Source: UBA4877 sp002399345 (GTDB lineage: Bacteria > Bacillota > Thermoanaerobacteria > Thermoanaerobacterales > UBA4877). Taken from it: a stretch of DNA of 64,000 nt. A program made the position numbers and the translations under genes. Location of the stretch: NCBI GenBank assembly GCA_036752905.1, contig DAIORT010000011.1, forward strand, positions 3,053-67,052. The letters run 5' to 3'. Below are positions 50,023 through 59,800 of this stretch, one piece after another. The notes beneath the pieces are model-generated. The model saw only the letters and a list, made by a program, of their open reading frames with translations, was not told where the DNA came from and made no database searches. Each line of letters starts with the position of its first letter. The first letter of the stretch is position 1.

Positions 50023-51552
50023 ATGAAAGAGGAAGTACTGATTTTGAACTTCGGGGGACAGTATACCCAACTGATTGCTAGGCGGATACGTGAGTGCAAT
50101 GTTTATTGTGAGATTATAAGTCATAAAACCCCTGTGTATAAGATCAAGGAAATGAAGCCTGCAGCTATCGTGCTTTCGGGCGGACCTGCCAGTGTTTGTG
50201 CTAAAAATGCACCGCAGTGTGATAAAGGAATATTTAATCTTGGGGTTCCTGTCCTTGGCATATGCTATGGAGCACAGCTTATGGCAAAGTTATTAGGCGG
50301 CAGGGTTTCACAATCGGAGATAAGTGAATATGGCAGGTCGGAGCTTATTATTAATAATGATAATCCTATTTTTGGTAATATTGACAAAGTTACAACAGCA
50401 TGGATGAGTCATACGGATTCTATTGACACTTTACCCGATGATTTTGAAATTATTGCATTCACTAAGGATTGTCCGGTGGCTGCTATGGCCAATGAGAGTA
50501 AAAGGTTATATGGTGTACAATTCCATCCTGAAGTTGTGCATACAACAAAAGGTATGGAGATGTTAAGAAACTTCTTATTTAAAATATCTAAATTATCGGC
50601 GGATTGGACGATGGATTCGTTGGTAGAACAGACTATAAAATCTGTAAGGGAAAAAGTGGGCGACAAGGAAGCCATATGTGCCATATCCGGCGGTGTTGAT
50701 TCAACCGTTGCAGCAGTGCTTATACATAGGGCCATTGGTGACCGGCTGCATTGTATATTTGTAGATAATGGACTTTTGAGGTTGAATGAGGCTGACGAAG
50801 TTGAGCGGTTTCTTAAGGACAAATTTAAAATGGATATAAGGAAGGTCGATGCCCATGAGCAGTTTTTATCTGCACTGAAGGGTGTTACCAAACCTGAACA
50901 AAAGAGAAAGATAATCGGCAATACATTTATAAGGGTTTTTGAAAAAGAAACGGATAAATATAGAGATGCTGAGTTTTTAGTTCAAGGAACTCTTTATCCT
51001 GATGTGATTGAGAGCGGTGACGATATGGCGTCTACTATAAAGAGTCATCATAATGTGGGCGGACTGCCTAAGGACATGCGGTTTAAACTTATAGAACCGT
51101 TGAGGATGTTATTTAAAGATGAAGTTAGGAAAGTGGGCAGGGAACTTGATATTCCGAACAGCATTTTGCATCGTCATCCTTTCCCGGGGCCTGGCCTGGC
51201 CATTCGGACACTTGGCGAAGTGACGGAACAAAAGCTTGATGTATTGAGGAAGGCCGACTATGTAGTAACACGGGAAATAAAAAAGGCTGGTCTTTATGAT
51301 AAATTGTGGCAGGCATTCGCAATATTGCCGGACATACACTCTGTGGGTGTCATGGGTGATGAACGCACATATGGTGAAACAATAGTACTCAGGGCTGTCA
51401 ACAGCAGCGATGGTATGACTGCGGATTGGGCCAGGCTGCCGTACGAGGTGCTGGATAATATATCAAGACAGATAATAAATGAGGTTCATGAGGTCAACAG
51501 GGTCGTCTATGATATAACCTCAAAGCCACCTTCCACAATAGAGTGGGAATAG
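50023..51552 (+). CDS. guaA: GMP synthase (glutamine-hydrolysing)
   Basis: The 509-residue enzyme turns XMP to GMP. The glutaminase domain has VLGICYGAQLMAKLLGG (nucleophile Cys near 81) and YGVQFHPEVVHT near 164; the ATP pyrophosphatase has CAISGGVDSTVAAVLIHRA near 221 and the dimer domain ends KPPSTIEWE. ATG 50023 follows TGAGGAGTAG, two bases after the guaB stop, so the pair is one operon. Confidence 0.96.
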   Translation: MKEEVLILNFGGQYTQLIARRIRECNVYCEIISHKTPVYKIKEMKPAAIVLSGGPASVCAKNAPQCDKGIFNLGVPVLGICYGAQLMAKLLGGRVSQSEISEYGRSELIINNDNPIFGNIDKVTTAWMSHTDSIDTLPDDFEIIAFTKDCPVAAMANESKRLYGVQFHPEVVHTTKGMEMLRNFLFKISKLSADWTMDSLVEQTIKSVREKVGDKEAICAISGGVDSTVAAVLIHRAIGDRLHCIFVDNGLLRLNEADEVERFLKDKFKMDIRKVDAHEQFLSALKGVTKPEQKRKIIGNTFIRVFEKETDKYRDAEFLVQGTLYPDVIESGDDMASTIKSHHNVGGLPKDMRFKLIEPLRMLFKDEVRKVGRELDIPNSILHRHPFPGPGLAIRTLGEVTEQKLDVLRKADYVVTREIKKAGLYDKLWQAFAILPDIHSVGVMGDERTYGETIVLRAVNSSDGMTADWARLPYEVLDNISRQIINEVHEVNRVVYDITSKPPSTIEWE

Positions 51553-51608
51553 TAGAATTATGGCCAAAGACCCAATACTCAAGTGGGTTGGAGGCCTTAG
51601 CTTTTATG

Positions 51609-51641
51609 AAAGTGTAGCAGTAATGTAGCACTTTTATTTTT
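51609..51641 (+). terminator. Terminator-like hairpin after guaA
   Basis: AAAGTGTAGCA (51609-51619) pairs imperfectly with TGTAGCACTTT (51624-51634), followed by TATTTTTT. Confidence 0.55.
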
Positions 51642-51701
51642 TGCAAATAAGCAGGACTTTCCCCTTCATTGTAGAAATATGTGGAATAGGGAGGAATGAT
51701 A

Positions 51702-52064
51702 ATGTCTGAAGAGGAACTCAAAGTATTAAAACATGTATATTCATTAGCAAAAGACAGAAGAATAAAGAATGAGAAGGCTCAACAAGAAAATATTAAAACA
51801 CTTGATGAAGATAAAGAAATGTATACATATTTAGAAAAGCTGGATCATGAAAAGATAAAAATGATACAAACACTAATGTACTTAGGAAAAGATAAAAATT
51901 TTGATAATACAGACTCACCGGAGATAAGGTATAAAAAAGAAAGAGAATACATGGATGAAATAGGATGGAAGGATAAAGAACTTGATATCAAAGCGATTGA
52001 GGATAAAGAAGCATTGGATTTGTTTTTAAAAAGCGCATTTGAAATATTAAATATAAAGTTATAA
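51702..52064 (+). CDS. Hypothetical small charged helical protein
   Basis: The protein (about 120 residues) is nearly all helical and highly charged (EEELKVLKHVYSLAKDRRIK near 3-22, YLEKLDHEKIKMIQTLMYLG near 49-68, LDLFLKSAFEIL at the end). No membrane or signal segment. Family unknown. ATG 51702 is favoured over 51696 because GGGAGGA ends at 51695. It stands alone, between guaA and a terminator. Confidence 0.65.
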   Translation: MSEEELKVLKHVYSLAKDRRIKNEKAQQENIKTLDEDKEMYTYLEKLDHEKIKMIQTLMYLGKDKNFDNTDSPEIRYKKEREYMDEIGWKDKELDIKAIEDKEALDLFLKSAFEILNIKL

Positions 52065-52070
52065 GTCAAG

Positions 52071-52101
52071 CAAATAGGCCCTGTTTGGGCCTATTTGTTT
52101 T
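52071..52101 (+). terminator. Terminator of the helical protein gene
   Basis: CAAATAGGCCC (52071-52081) pairs perfectly with GGGCCTATTTG (52087-52097), then TTTTT. Confidence 0.92.
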
Positions 52102-52222
52102 TAATTCCAAGATAATTCTTTAATGAGGATTGAAATAACTATAAGAAATTCACCTTTTTTCTTCTGCCAAAGCCTTTAACCATTGAGGCATAGTTACAGT
52201 TTTTAGCAAATGTAAAAAACAT

Positions 52223-52251
52223 TTGACATTATGATGCTGTAGTTATATATT
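52223..52251 (+). promoter_or_regulatory. Promoter for the membrane protein/XRE pair
   Basis: TTGACA (52223-52228), a 17-base spacer and TATATT (52246-52251) stand 31 bases before the first gene. Confidence 0.7.
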
Positions 52252-52281
52252 TAGTATACAAAGTAAATAAGGAGATGAAAT

Positions 52282-52560
52282 ATGGTGATTTTATTTTGGT
52301 TGATAACAGTTGCTTTGCTAGTAGCGGTTATTGCCATGCTTATAGTTATTGGCAAAAAAGGAGATGAACGGCGGAGATTCATTGTAGAGAAGGCTAGTTC
52401 AAGAACTTTTTACGTGGCTATTGGAATCTTGCTTTTGGATAGTATAACTGCATCCATAAAAGGTAAAGCGGCAGAGGAATCATCACTTATTATGTTAGCT
52501 GTCTTAGCCCTTGTATTTTTGATAGAATTATTACATTTGAGTCGTATATATGGAGAATAA
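52282..52560 (+). CDS. Small three-helix membrane protein
   Basis: The 92-residue protein has hydrophobic segments at about 2-25, 43-58 and 67-86 (VILFWLITVALLVAVIAMLI at the front), with GKKGDERRRFIVEKASSRTF between. This make-up is typical of the small membrane proteins paired with an XRE repressor in Firmicutes. The next start lies inside its end. ATG 52282 follows AAGGAGATG. Function unknown. Confidence 0.7.
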   Translation: MVILFWLITVALLVAVIAMLIVIGKKGDERRRFIVEKASSRTFYVAIGILLLDSITASIKGKAAEESSLIMLAVLALVFLIELLHLSRIYGE

Positions 52561-52741
52561 TATTCGTGATCGTCGAAAAAAGTTGAGTTACTCTCAAGAA
52601 TCTCTCGCCCAAAAATGCCATGTTAGCCGTCAAACGATTAATGCTATCGAAAATAATAAATATGATCCAACTTTAGGATTAGCTTTCAGCTTAGCTCATT
52701 GTTTAAATACAACAGTTGATGAGTTATTTCATAAGTTATAA
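52550..52741 (+). CDS. Small XRE-family (YvaO/Cro-like) DNA-binding protein
   Basis: The 63-residue protein is a single helix-turn-helix: RDRRKKLSYSQESLAQKCHV and SRQTINAIENNKYDPTLGLA with VDELFHKL at the end. This short form is common and often regulates its own membrane partner. Its ATG 52550 overlaps the preceding gene's last 11 bases, so the two are coupled. Confidence 0.9.
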   Translation: MENNIRDRRKKLSYSQESLAQKCHVSRQTINAIENNKYDPTLGLAFSLAHCLNTTVDELFHKL

Positions 52742-52825
52742 GAACCCCATGATTTACATATTTATATTTTATGCTGGTGTTACAGATATTTAGGTGACCA
52801 AATTTTGTTAAGAGCCAGGACAAAT

Positions 52826-52866
52826 AGCTCCTATTGTAGTATCTAAACTGCATAAGGAGCTTTTTT
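52826..52866 (+). terminator. Terminator before recD2
   Basis: AGCTCCT (52826-52832) pairs with AGGAGCT (52855-52861), followed by TTTTTT. The 22-base loop is long. Confidence 0.65.
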
Positions 52867-52919
52867 ATTGTTTTACACTCATGTTTAATGTATACTAATA
52901 GTCAGGATGGTGAGTTTGC

Positions 52920-55103
52920 ATGGACGAGTTGGAAGGTGTTGTGGAAGACATCATATTCAAGAGTGATGATAGCGGATTTACAGTGTTCGACATAGATGCA
53001 AAGGGTGATTTGATTACATGTACGGGCAAGCTTTCCTACATTTCGGTGGGTGACAGCGTGAGGATGGGTGGCAGGTGGAAGGTTCATCCTGTGTATGGTG
53101 AACAGTTCAATATGGAGTGGTGTAAAGCTTCACAGCCATCAACCCTGGATGCTGTAGAAAAGTATTTATCATCCGGTATGATAAAGGGGGTAGGTGCAGT
53201 TACCGCACACAGGATAGTGGAGTATTTTGGGGAGGATACTTTAAGTGTATTGGATGACCATCCGGAAAGACTTACTGAGATTGAAGGCATAGGCGAGGTT
53301 AGAGCTATAGAGATAGCACAGTCTTATATGTCACAAAAAGGCATAAGGGAGATTATGCTGTTCTTGCAAGGAATAGGCGTGACACCCGGCCAGGCCATGA
53401 AAATCTACAAAACCTATGGCCGTGAAACCGTAACCAAGGTAAAAACGAATCCGTACGATCTCACCTATAAGGTATACGGGATTGGCTTTGCCACCGCTGA
53501 CAAAATAGCATCAAATATGGGTTTTTCCGGTGAATCACGGGAAAGAACGGCAGCCGGTACTTATTACTGTCTGCAGCGAGCGGCAAATAACGGTGATACT
53601 TACCTACCGCAGGATGTACTCACCGAGCGTGCCGCCAAACTTTTAAATGTTGACGAAGACATGATTACCGATGCCATCACCTCCTTTACGATAAACGATT
53701 ACCTTTCAATGGAAAATATAGACGGCAGACGAGTCGTATACTTAAAACCCTTCTATGTGGCAGAAAATAATGTAGTAAAGAAATTAATGGATCTCTCCTC
53801 GGTAGAATTTAAAGAATTGCAAACGGACGACAAACCTAACCTTGCAGAAATTGAAAGCGAAATGGGCATACTCTTTGCCGAAGAACAAAAGCGGGCCATA
53901 TATGCGGCCTTGGCAAAGGGTATACTCATACTTACAGGCGGCCCCGGTACCGGCAAGACAACCACATTAAAGGGCATAATATCTATATTTGAAAAGAACG
54001 GTATAAAAACATACCTTGCTGCACCGACCGGAAGAGCGGCAAAAAGAATGAGTGAAGCTACAGGCCGTGATGCGCAGACAATACATAGGTTATTAGAATA
54101 TAACGGTATAGAGTTTAAACGCAATGAGGATGAAAAGCTTGAGTGCGACGCCATCATTATTGACGAGGCCTCGATGATAGATGTCATGTTGATGAATAAT
54201 CTACTTAAGGCGGTAAATCCCGGGACAAGACTTATCATTGTGGGGGATATCGACCAGCTGCCGTCGGTTGGAGCGGGCAACGTGCTGCGTGATGTAATAG
54301 AAAGCGGCCTGTTTGACGTTGTAAGGTTAAACCAAATATTCAGGCAGGCAAGCCTCAGCGATATAATAGTGAATGCACACAGGATAAACCGCGGGCTTTC
54401 CCCATTGATAGAAAACAGCGGTAACGGTTTCTATTTTATCCGAGAGAAGGATCGCAGTGGAATACTTGAGCTGATCAAAGACCTGATGATCAACAGATTG
54501 CCCAAAGCATATGACTTAAACCCTGGAGATATACAGATTCTGACCCCCATGAAGAAGGGTGTACTGGGTACATACAACCTCAATAATGTGATACAGATGC
54601 TTTTAAACCCGCCGTCTGCTGGCAAAGCAGAGATAAAATTAAGCGACAGGATATACCGTGTAGGCGATAAGGTAATGCAGATAAAAAATGATTATAGTAA
54701 AGAATGGGAAAGCGCCGATGAAAGCGGCATGGGTGTATATAATGGCGATATAGGAATAATACGAAAAATAGACAAAGGAAACGGCACAATCTCTGTTGAT
54801 TATGACGGACGTAAAACTAATTATGATATATCCGATTTGGGCGAGATGCTATTAGCATATGCCATAACCGTGCACAAAAGCCAGGGTTCGGAGTTCAATA
54901 CCGTTATCTTGCCAATAAATTATGGACCGCCGATGCTTATGACGAGAAACCTGCTGTATACCGCAATAACGCGGGCGAAGGAAAGGGTTGTACTTTTAGG
55001 TGATGATCAGCGGATGATTAAAATGATAAAGAATAACAGGATTGAAGAGAGGTATTCAGGTCTGAAATGGAAACTTCAAAGACTAAAGGAATTTATTTGT
55101 TAG
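52920..55103 (+). CDS. recD2: RecD-like SF1B DNA helicase (RecD2)
   Basis: The 727-residue helicase has an N-terminal OB-like part (GVVEDIIFKSDDSGFTVFDI), helix-hairpin-helix motifs (GMIKGVGAVTAHRIVEYFG near 81), Walker A ILTGGPGTGKTTTLKGI near 339-355, DEASMIDVMLMNNLL near 417 and the C-terminal AYAITVHKSQGSEFNTVILP near 645. It unwinds DNA 5' to 3' in repair; no RecBC partner is needed. ATG 52920 follows GGATGGTGAG. comF starts within its end. Confidence 0.94.
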   Translation: MDELEGVVEDIIFKSDDSGFTVFDIDAKGDLITCTGKLSYISVGDSVRMGGRWKVHPVYGEQFNMEWCKASQPSTLDAVEKYLSSGMIKGVGAVTAHRIVEYFGEDTLSVLDDHPERLTEIEGIGEVRAIEIAQSYMSQKGIREIMLFLQGIGVTPGQAMKIYKTYGRETVTKVKTNPYDLTYKVYGIGFATADKIASNMGFSGESRERTAAGTYYCLQRAANNGDTYLPQDVLTERAAKLLNVDEDMITDAITSFTINDYLSMENIDGRRVVYLKPFYVAENNVVKKLMDLSSVEFKELQTDDKPNLAEIESEMGILFAEEQKRAIYAALAKGILILTGGPGTGKTTTLKGIISIFEKNGIKTYLAAPTGRAAKRMSEATGRDAQTIHRLLEYNGIEFKRNEDEKLECDAIIIDEASMIDVMLMNNLLKAVNPGTRLIIVGDIDQLPSVGAGNVLRDVIESGLFDVVRLNQIFRQASLSDIIVNAHRINRGLSPLIENSGNGFYFIREKDRSGILELIKDLMINRLPKAYDLNPGDIQILTPMKKGVLGTYNLNNVIQMLLNPPSAGKAEIKLSDRIYRVGDKVMQIKNDYSKEWESADESGMGVYNGDIGIIRKIDKGNGTISVDYDGRKTNYDISDLGEMLLAYAITVHKSQGSEFNTVILPINYGPPMLMTRNLLYTAITRAKERVVLLGDDQRMIKMIKNNRIEERYSGLKWKLQRLKEFIC

Positions 55104-55798
55104 ACAGTTTTATTAAAAGCGTCAGTTCGATAGTATATCCCCACCACTGTGCGTACTGTGGCAGGCCTTTAGAGGACGGATATTTTTGTGAGGAATGTTA
55201 CAAAAAATTGCCCTTTATTGAAGGGAATACCTGCTCGGTATGCGGATGCCCGGTGAGCGAGGGTATGGATGTTTGCTACGAATGTAAATCCTCTTCTTTT
55301 TATTTTTATAAAAATGTCAGCATATTCATGTATACAAGTAAGTTCAGTGATGTAGTACATAAATTTAAATACCATAATGGCAGATATTTAGCAAAACCTT
55401 TTGGAGCATTTATGGCGGAAAGATTAAAGAAAGACAACATATCCACCGATTTTATTATACCTGTCCCTCTGCATCCCCGAAAAGAGGAGGAGAGAGGATA
55501 TAATCAGTCTGGGCTTCTCGCCAAATATATAGGACGGATCCTTGATATATCGGTTCTTAATAATGTCTTAATAAGAGATGTTTATACACAAAGCCAGACA
55601 AAGCTAAAAAAAGAAAGCCGAAGGGAAAATATGTGCGGAGCATTTTCTGTAAAAAATAAAGAAGTTATTTATGGCAAAACAATTTTATTGATTGACGATA
55701 TATTTACTACCGGATCGACTATGAACGAGTGCAGCAGAGTACTTTTAAATAACGGTGCTGGCGGAGTGTATTCGGCCACTCTTGCAACCGGGAGATAG
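55067..55798 (+). CDS. comF: ComF-family phosphoribosyltransferase-like protein
   Basis: The protein has an N-terminal zinc-finger part (HHCAYCGRPLEDGYFCEECY and TCSVCGCPVSEGMDVCYEC) and a PRTase fold with the PRPP loop TILLIDDIFTTGSTMNECS near 205-223. ComF acts in DNA uptake in competence. The start is uncertain: ATG 55067 gives a 37-base overlap with recD2 and a far ribosome site, while TTG 55097 (after AAAGGA) gives a shorter overlap and a family-like MLDSFIKSV start. Confidence 0.9.
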   Translation: METSKTKGIYLLDSFIKSVSSIVYPHHCAYCGRPLEDGYFCEECYKKLPFIEGNTCSVCGCPVSEGMDVCYECKSSSFYFYKNVSIFMYTSKFSDVVHKFKYHNGRYLAKPFGAFMAERLKKDNISTDFIIPVPLHPRKEEERGYNQSGLLAKYIGRILDISVLNNVLIRDVYTQSQTKLKKESRRENMCGAFSVKNKEVIYGKTILLIDDIFTTGSTMNECSRVLLNNGAGGVYSATLATGR

Positions 55799-55812
55799 GA
55801 GTGTGTTGTTAT

Positions 55813-56211
55813 ATGAAGATTAGAAACTGTAAAAGATGCGGCAAAGTTTTCGTATATAATGGTGTTGATCTATGCCCTGACTGTTTGAAAGAGGATGAAG
55901 ACGATTTTAAAAAAATCGAGGAAGTACTCCCCCGGCATCCCAGGGCGACTGTGTTTGAAATATCCGAGCTCACCGGTGTTGATTCCAAAAAGATATGGGA
56001 TTTTTTAAAGCAGGGCAAGCTGGAGTTAGCCGATAATAATTCCGGTATCCAGTTAAAATGTGAAAGATGTGGCAGGCCCATAAGCTCGGGACGATTTTGC
56101 AGCAGGTGTCTTAAGGTCATAAATGACCGGCTTAAGATAGAACCTGAAAATGAACAAAGAGTAAAAAAGAATGAAAAGTTCCATATACAGGATAGGATAA
56201 AGAGACATTAA
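55813..56211 (+). CDS. yvyF: YvyF-type flagellar operon protein
   Basis: About 132 residues. Two zinc-like Cys pairs appear at the front (RNCKRCGKVF and LCPDCLKED) and two at the rear (KCERCGRPISSGRFCSRCLK), flanking a helix-turn-helix-like stretch EISELTGVDSKKIWDFLKQG. This fits YvyF/TIGR03826. ATG 55813 follows ATAGGAGTG. In relatives this gene precedes flgM, flgN and flgK; here none follows, so the operon seems interrupted. Confidence 0.88.
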   Translation: MKIRNCKRCGKVFVYNGVDLCPDCLKEDEDDFKKIEEVLPRHPRATVFEISELTGVDSKKIWDFLKQGKLELADNNSGIQLKCERCGRPISSGRFCSRCLKVINDRLKIEPENEQRVKKNEKFHIQDRIKRH

Positions 56212-56843
56212 ATAATTTTTTACAAATTGTTTGAATGTGCATGTTGATTATAGAATTATTGATTATTGACAGTTTAATAATGAAATGGTGTTATTATATA
56301 ACAACAATATGACCAATCTATTACTTTCAATTCTTAACGGTAAAGCTCATTCGTTAAAGAGTCCATTTATTATTAGATCTATATGTTTAATAGTATTAAA
56401 CTTTTTTCCCATACATTATGAGAGGAAATTGTATGGGAAACTTTTATATTTATCTGACATTAGTCAACAAAACCATGGTAGTTTCTCTTGCTTTTACTTG
56501 AACCGTTTTTGTTTTATGCATGTTATTATAATAGAATTTGTTGGACGTATAGAGTGAGAACAGTTGTTTTGCTTAGAGATAGATGTTAGATATATTACGA
56601 CTCATGTCTGTAGAGATCATAGTATTATGGCAATGAATAAACCACATATACGATTATTTTGAGTTAGTTTTTTAATTTATTTATTCCATAAGGCCTATTT
56701 TATATGACTATGATCTTATTTAAAAAATAGATTTAAAACGCATATAAAGAATTATTAATTGTTGAATAAGTGGTTTGTACAAAAGCTGCCATAAAATTGT
56801 CATGGAATTTGCATATATATTTATTTATAGGAGTGATGTGGTA
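56212..56843. other. Gene-free AT-rich stretch at the edge of the island
   Basis: I see no supported gene. A 90-residue frame at 56285-56557 lacks a ribosome site and looks like chance. It holds a perfect ten-pair hairpin, TTCCCATACA (56406-56415) with TGTATGGGAA (56430-56439), without a T-run, and then the region leading to the sigma-54 activator. Confidence 0.6.
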
Positions 56844-59800
56844 GTGGATAAAATTATAGGTATTATTCAAAACGAGGATAAGAAAAACCCTCTTACCGAT
56901 GAAAAAATAGCTTTAATGTTAAAAGTGAGCAGAAAAGATGTTACTGAATATAGGCTAATTAAAAAAATACCCGATTCAAGAGAGAGAAGGAGACCTTACC
57001 TGTATAAGGATATAGAAGAGGTTCTGAATACAAAAGGGAATATTTCTGACAGAAAACTTACAAAAATATTAAATGATTCAGGGTACGATATATCCCGTTT
57101 TACTGTATCCCAAGTAAGGAAGCATGTTACGAATAAGGTAGATAATTCCAGAGAAAATAGGGATACAGAAGCGGCTGATAATGTCTACTTAAATAATGAA
57201 GCAGAAAGTACGGAGGTAGCTAATAACGTCTATCTAAATAACGATGCAAAAAGTGCAGAAGTGGTTGATAATCTCTATCTAAAAAATAATGCAGATAATA
57301 AAGAAATTATGAAGGATAATGTCTACTTGCAGCGGGATGATATTTCATCATTTAAAGAAATAATAGGCCATGATGGTAGTTTAAGTATGCAAATCAATCA
57401 AGCAAAAGCTGCCATACTATATCCTCCCCATGGCCTTCATACATTAATACTTGGCCCGTCTGGTGTAGGAAAGAGTCAACTTGCGGAGGCCATGCACAAA
57501 TATGCGATGGAATCTACCAATTTTGCAAAGGATAGTCCATTCATAGTATTTAATTGTGCTGATTATGCTGATAATCCACAACTTCTTATGGCACAGCTTT
57601 TTGGATATAATAAGGGTTCTTTCACGGGAGCAAATACATCCAGGGCCGGACTGGTAGAAAAAGCTGATGGAGGCATACTTTTTCTTGATGAAGTACATAG
57701 ACTTCCCAGTGAGGGCCAGGAGATATTGTTTAGTTTACTTGATAAAGGGAGTTTCAGAAGGCTTGGGGAGACAGAAAACACAAGAAATGCCACAATAATG
57801 TTAATAGCGGCCACAACAGAAAACCCGGAGTCTTCATTACTGTTAACATTTAGAAGAAGAATCCCTATGGTCATTGAATTGGCACCAATTAACGAAAGAC
57901 CATTTACTGAGCGATATCAGATAATTAAAAATTTCTTTACGGAAGAGTCATTCAGAATTAAGAGGCCTATAAAGATTGATCTTGATGCTTTGAGAGCTTT
58001 GATGCTGTATGACTGTCCCGGCAATATAGGCCAGATAAGAAGCGACATACAGGTTGCCTGCGCGAGAGGCTTATTAAATACGCTTAATAACAAAGGGAAC
58101 AATATAAATATTTATTTAACTAATCTTCCATCGCATATAAGAAGAGGGATTCCAACAGTCAATACGAGAGATCCTGAGATAGAGAAGTATGCAGACAAAG
58201 ATATGATGGTATATCCAGATAAAAGAGTCAATTCATTTCCAAAGGGAGATAGGTATATGCTTCCAAATCAGATATACCAGTTTATAGAAGACAGGTTCAA
58301 TGAACTTAAAAATCATGGGCTTTCCAAAGATGATATATATGAGATTGTTGGCAGTGAGGTAGAGAATGAATTAAAGAAATTTGTAAATGACGTAAAATCA
58401 AGTACTTTAGCATCAAAAAAAGATTTAAAAGAGATTGTAGGCGAAAAAATTTTGTATGCAGTCGAAAATGCTCTCGAGATTGCAAAACAAAATTATAAAT
58501 ATATTAGACCGAATTTTTTATATTCTTTAGCAATCCATATAAGTGCAGCATATGACAGAATTAAATGCGGGAAGTCTATAATAAATCCTCAACTTAAGAG
58601 CATTAAAAGAAAGTATGTAAATGAATTTAAAATTGCCAGGCAAATGGTGGAAAGGATAAATAAAGATCTAGAAATAGCATTAACTGACGACGAAGTTGGA
58701 TTTATTGCGATGTATTTAAAAATATTTTCTACCAGTGAAGATAATAGCAAAAAAAGAGTTGCAGTAATCGTATTAACACATGGGCATGTAGCCAAAGGTA
58801 TGGCAGAGGTTGCCAACAAATTATTAGGTGTCAATATTGCACATGGTATAGAGATGGATCTTGACGAAAGACCCGAAGATGCACTGCTTAGAACTATTGC
58901 ATTGGTTAAAGAATTGGACGAAGGTAAAGGGTGTGTAATTCTAATTGATATGGGGTCACTTATAACATTTGGAGAAATAATTACAAAAAGGACAGGCATA
59001 CCAACACGCACAATAGGAAGAGTCGATACCGTAATGGTCTTGGAAGCTGTGAGGAGAGCAATTGTACCGGATACAACGATTGATGACGTTGTAAACGCTC
59101 TTGACTCAAGTAAATCTTATGTCGGACATGTTGAAGGAGCAAAGGATTCATATAAATTACCTAAAGCTGTAGTCACAATATGTATAACAGGTGAAGGTAC
59201 TGCCGTTAAAATAAAAAAGTATATCGAAGATAAAATCCATGGTATTGAAAAAAAATTTAAAATCATTCCTATTGGTGTATTTAACGAGCATGAAATTGAT
59301 GAACAGATAACTAATATAAGGTATAAGAATATTATAGCTGCTTTCGTAGGGACAATAGATCCTAAAGTTAATGGCATACCATTCATACCTGTTGAAGAGA
59401 TAATGAGCGGAGAAGGTTTGGACAAGCTTGGAAAGCTTATAGGAATGGATGTAGAAGAAAAAAACCGACTTGAGAAGGTTATAACTGAAGATTTGATATT
59501 AAATAATCTTAATGTTAATAACAAAAACGATGCTATTGATAAAATAATCAAACTAATGGAAGGCAACAAATGTGTAAAGGAAGGTTTTATGCTAAGTGTT
59601 TATAAAAGAGAATCAATAGGTGCAACGTGGTTAGAAGGAGGTATAGCAATACCACATGGCAGTACAAAATATGTCAATAAGTCCACAATAGCAATTGCAA
59701 AATTAAAACGGCCTATATATTGGGAAGATAACATGAAGGCAGACTTAATATTTATGATTGCCATAAGAGAGGATTCTAAGGACTATATGTATGATTTATA

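Noticed and set aside
56285..56557. Plus-strand 90-residue frame in the gap before the LevR-type gene
   Set aside because: No ribosome site, low complexity AT-rich sequence and no recognisable family.
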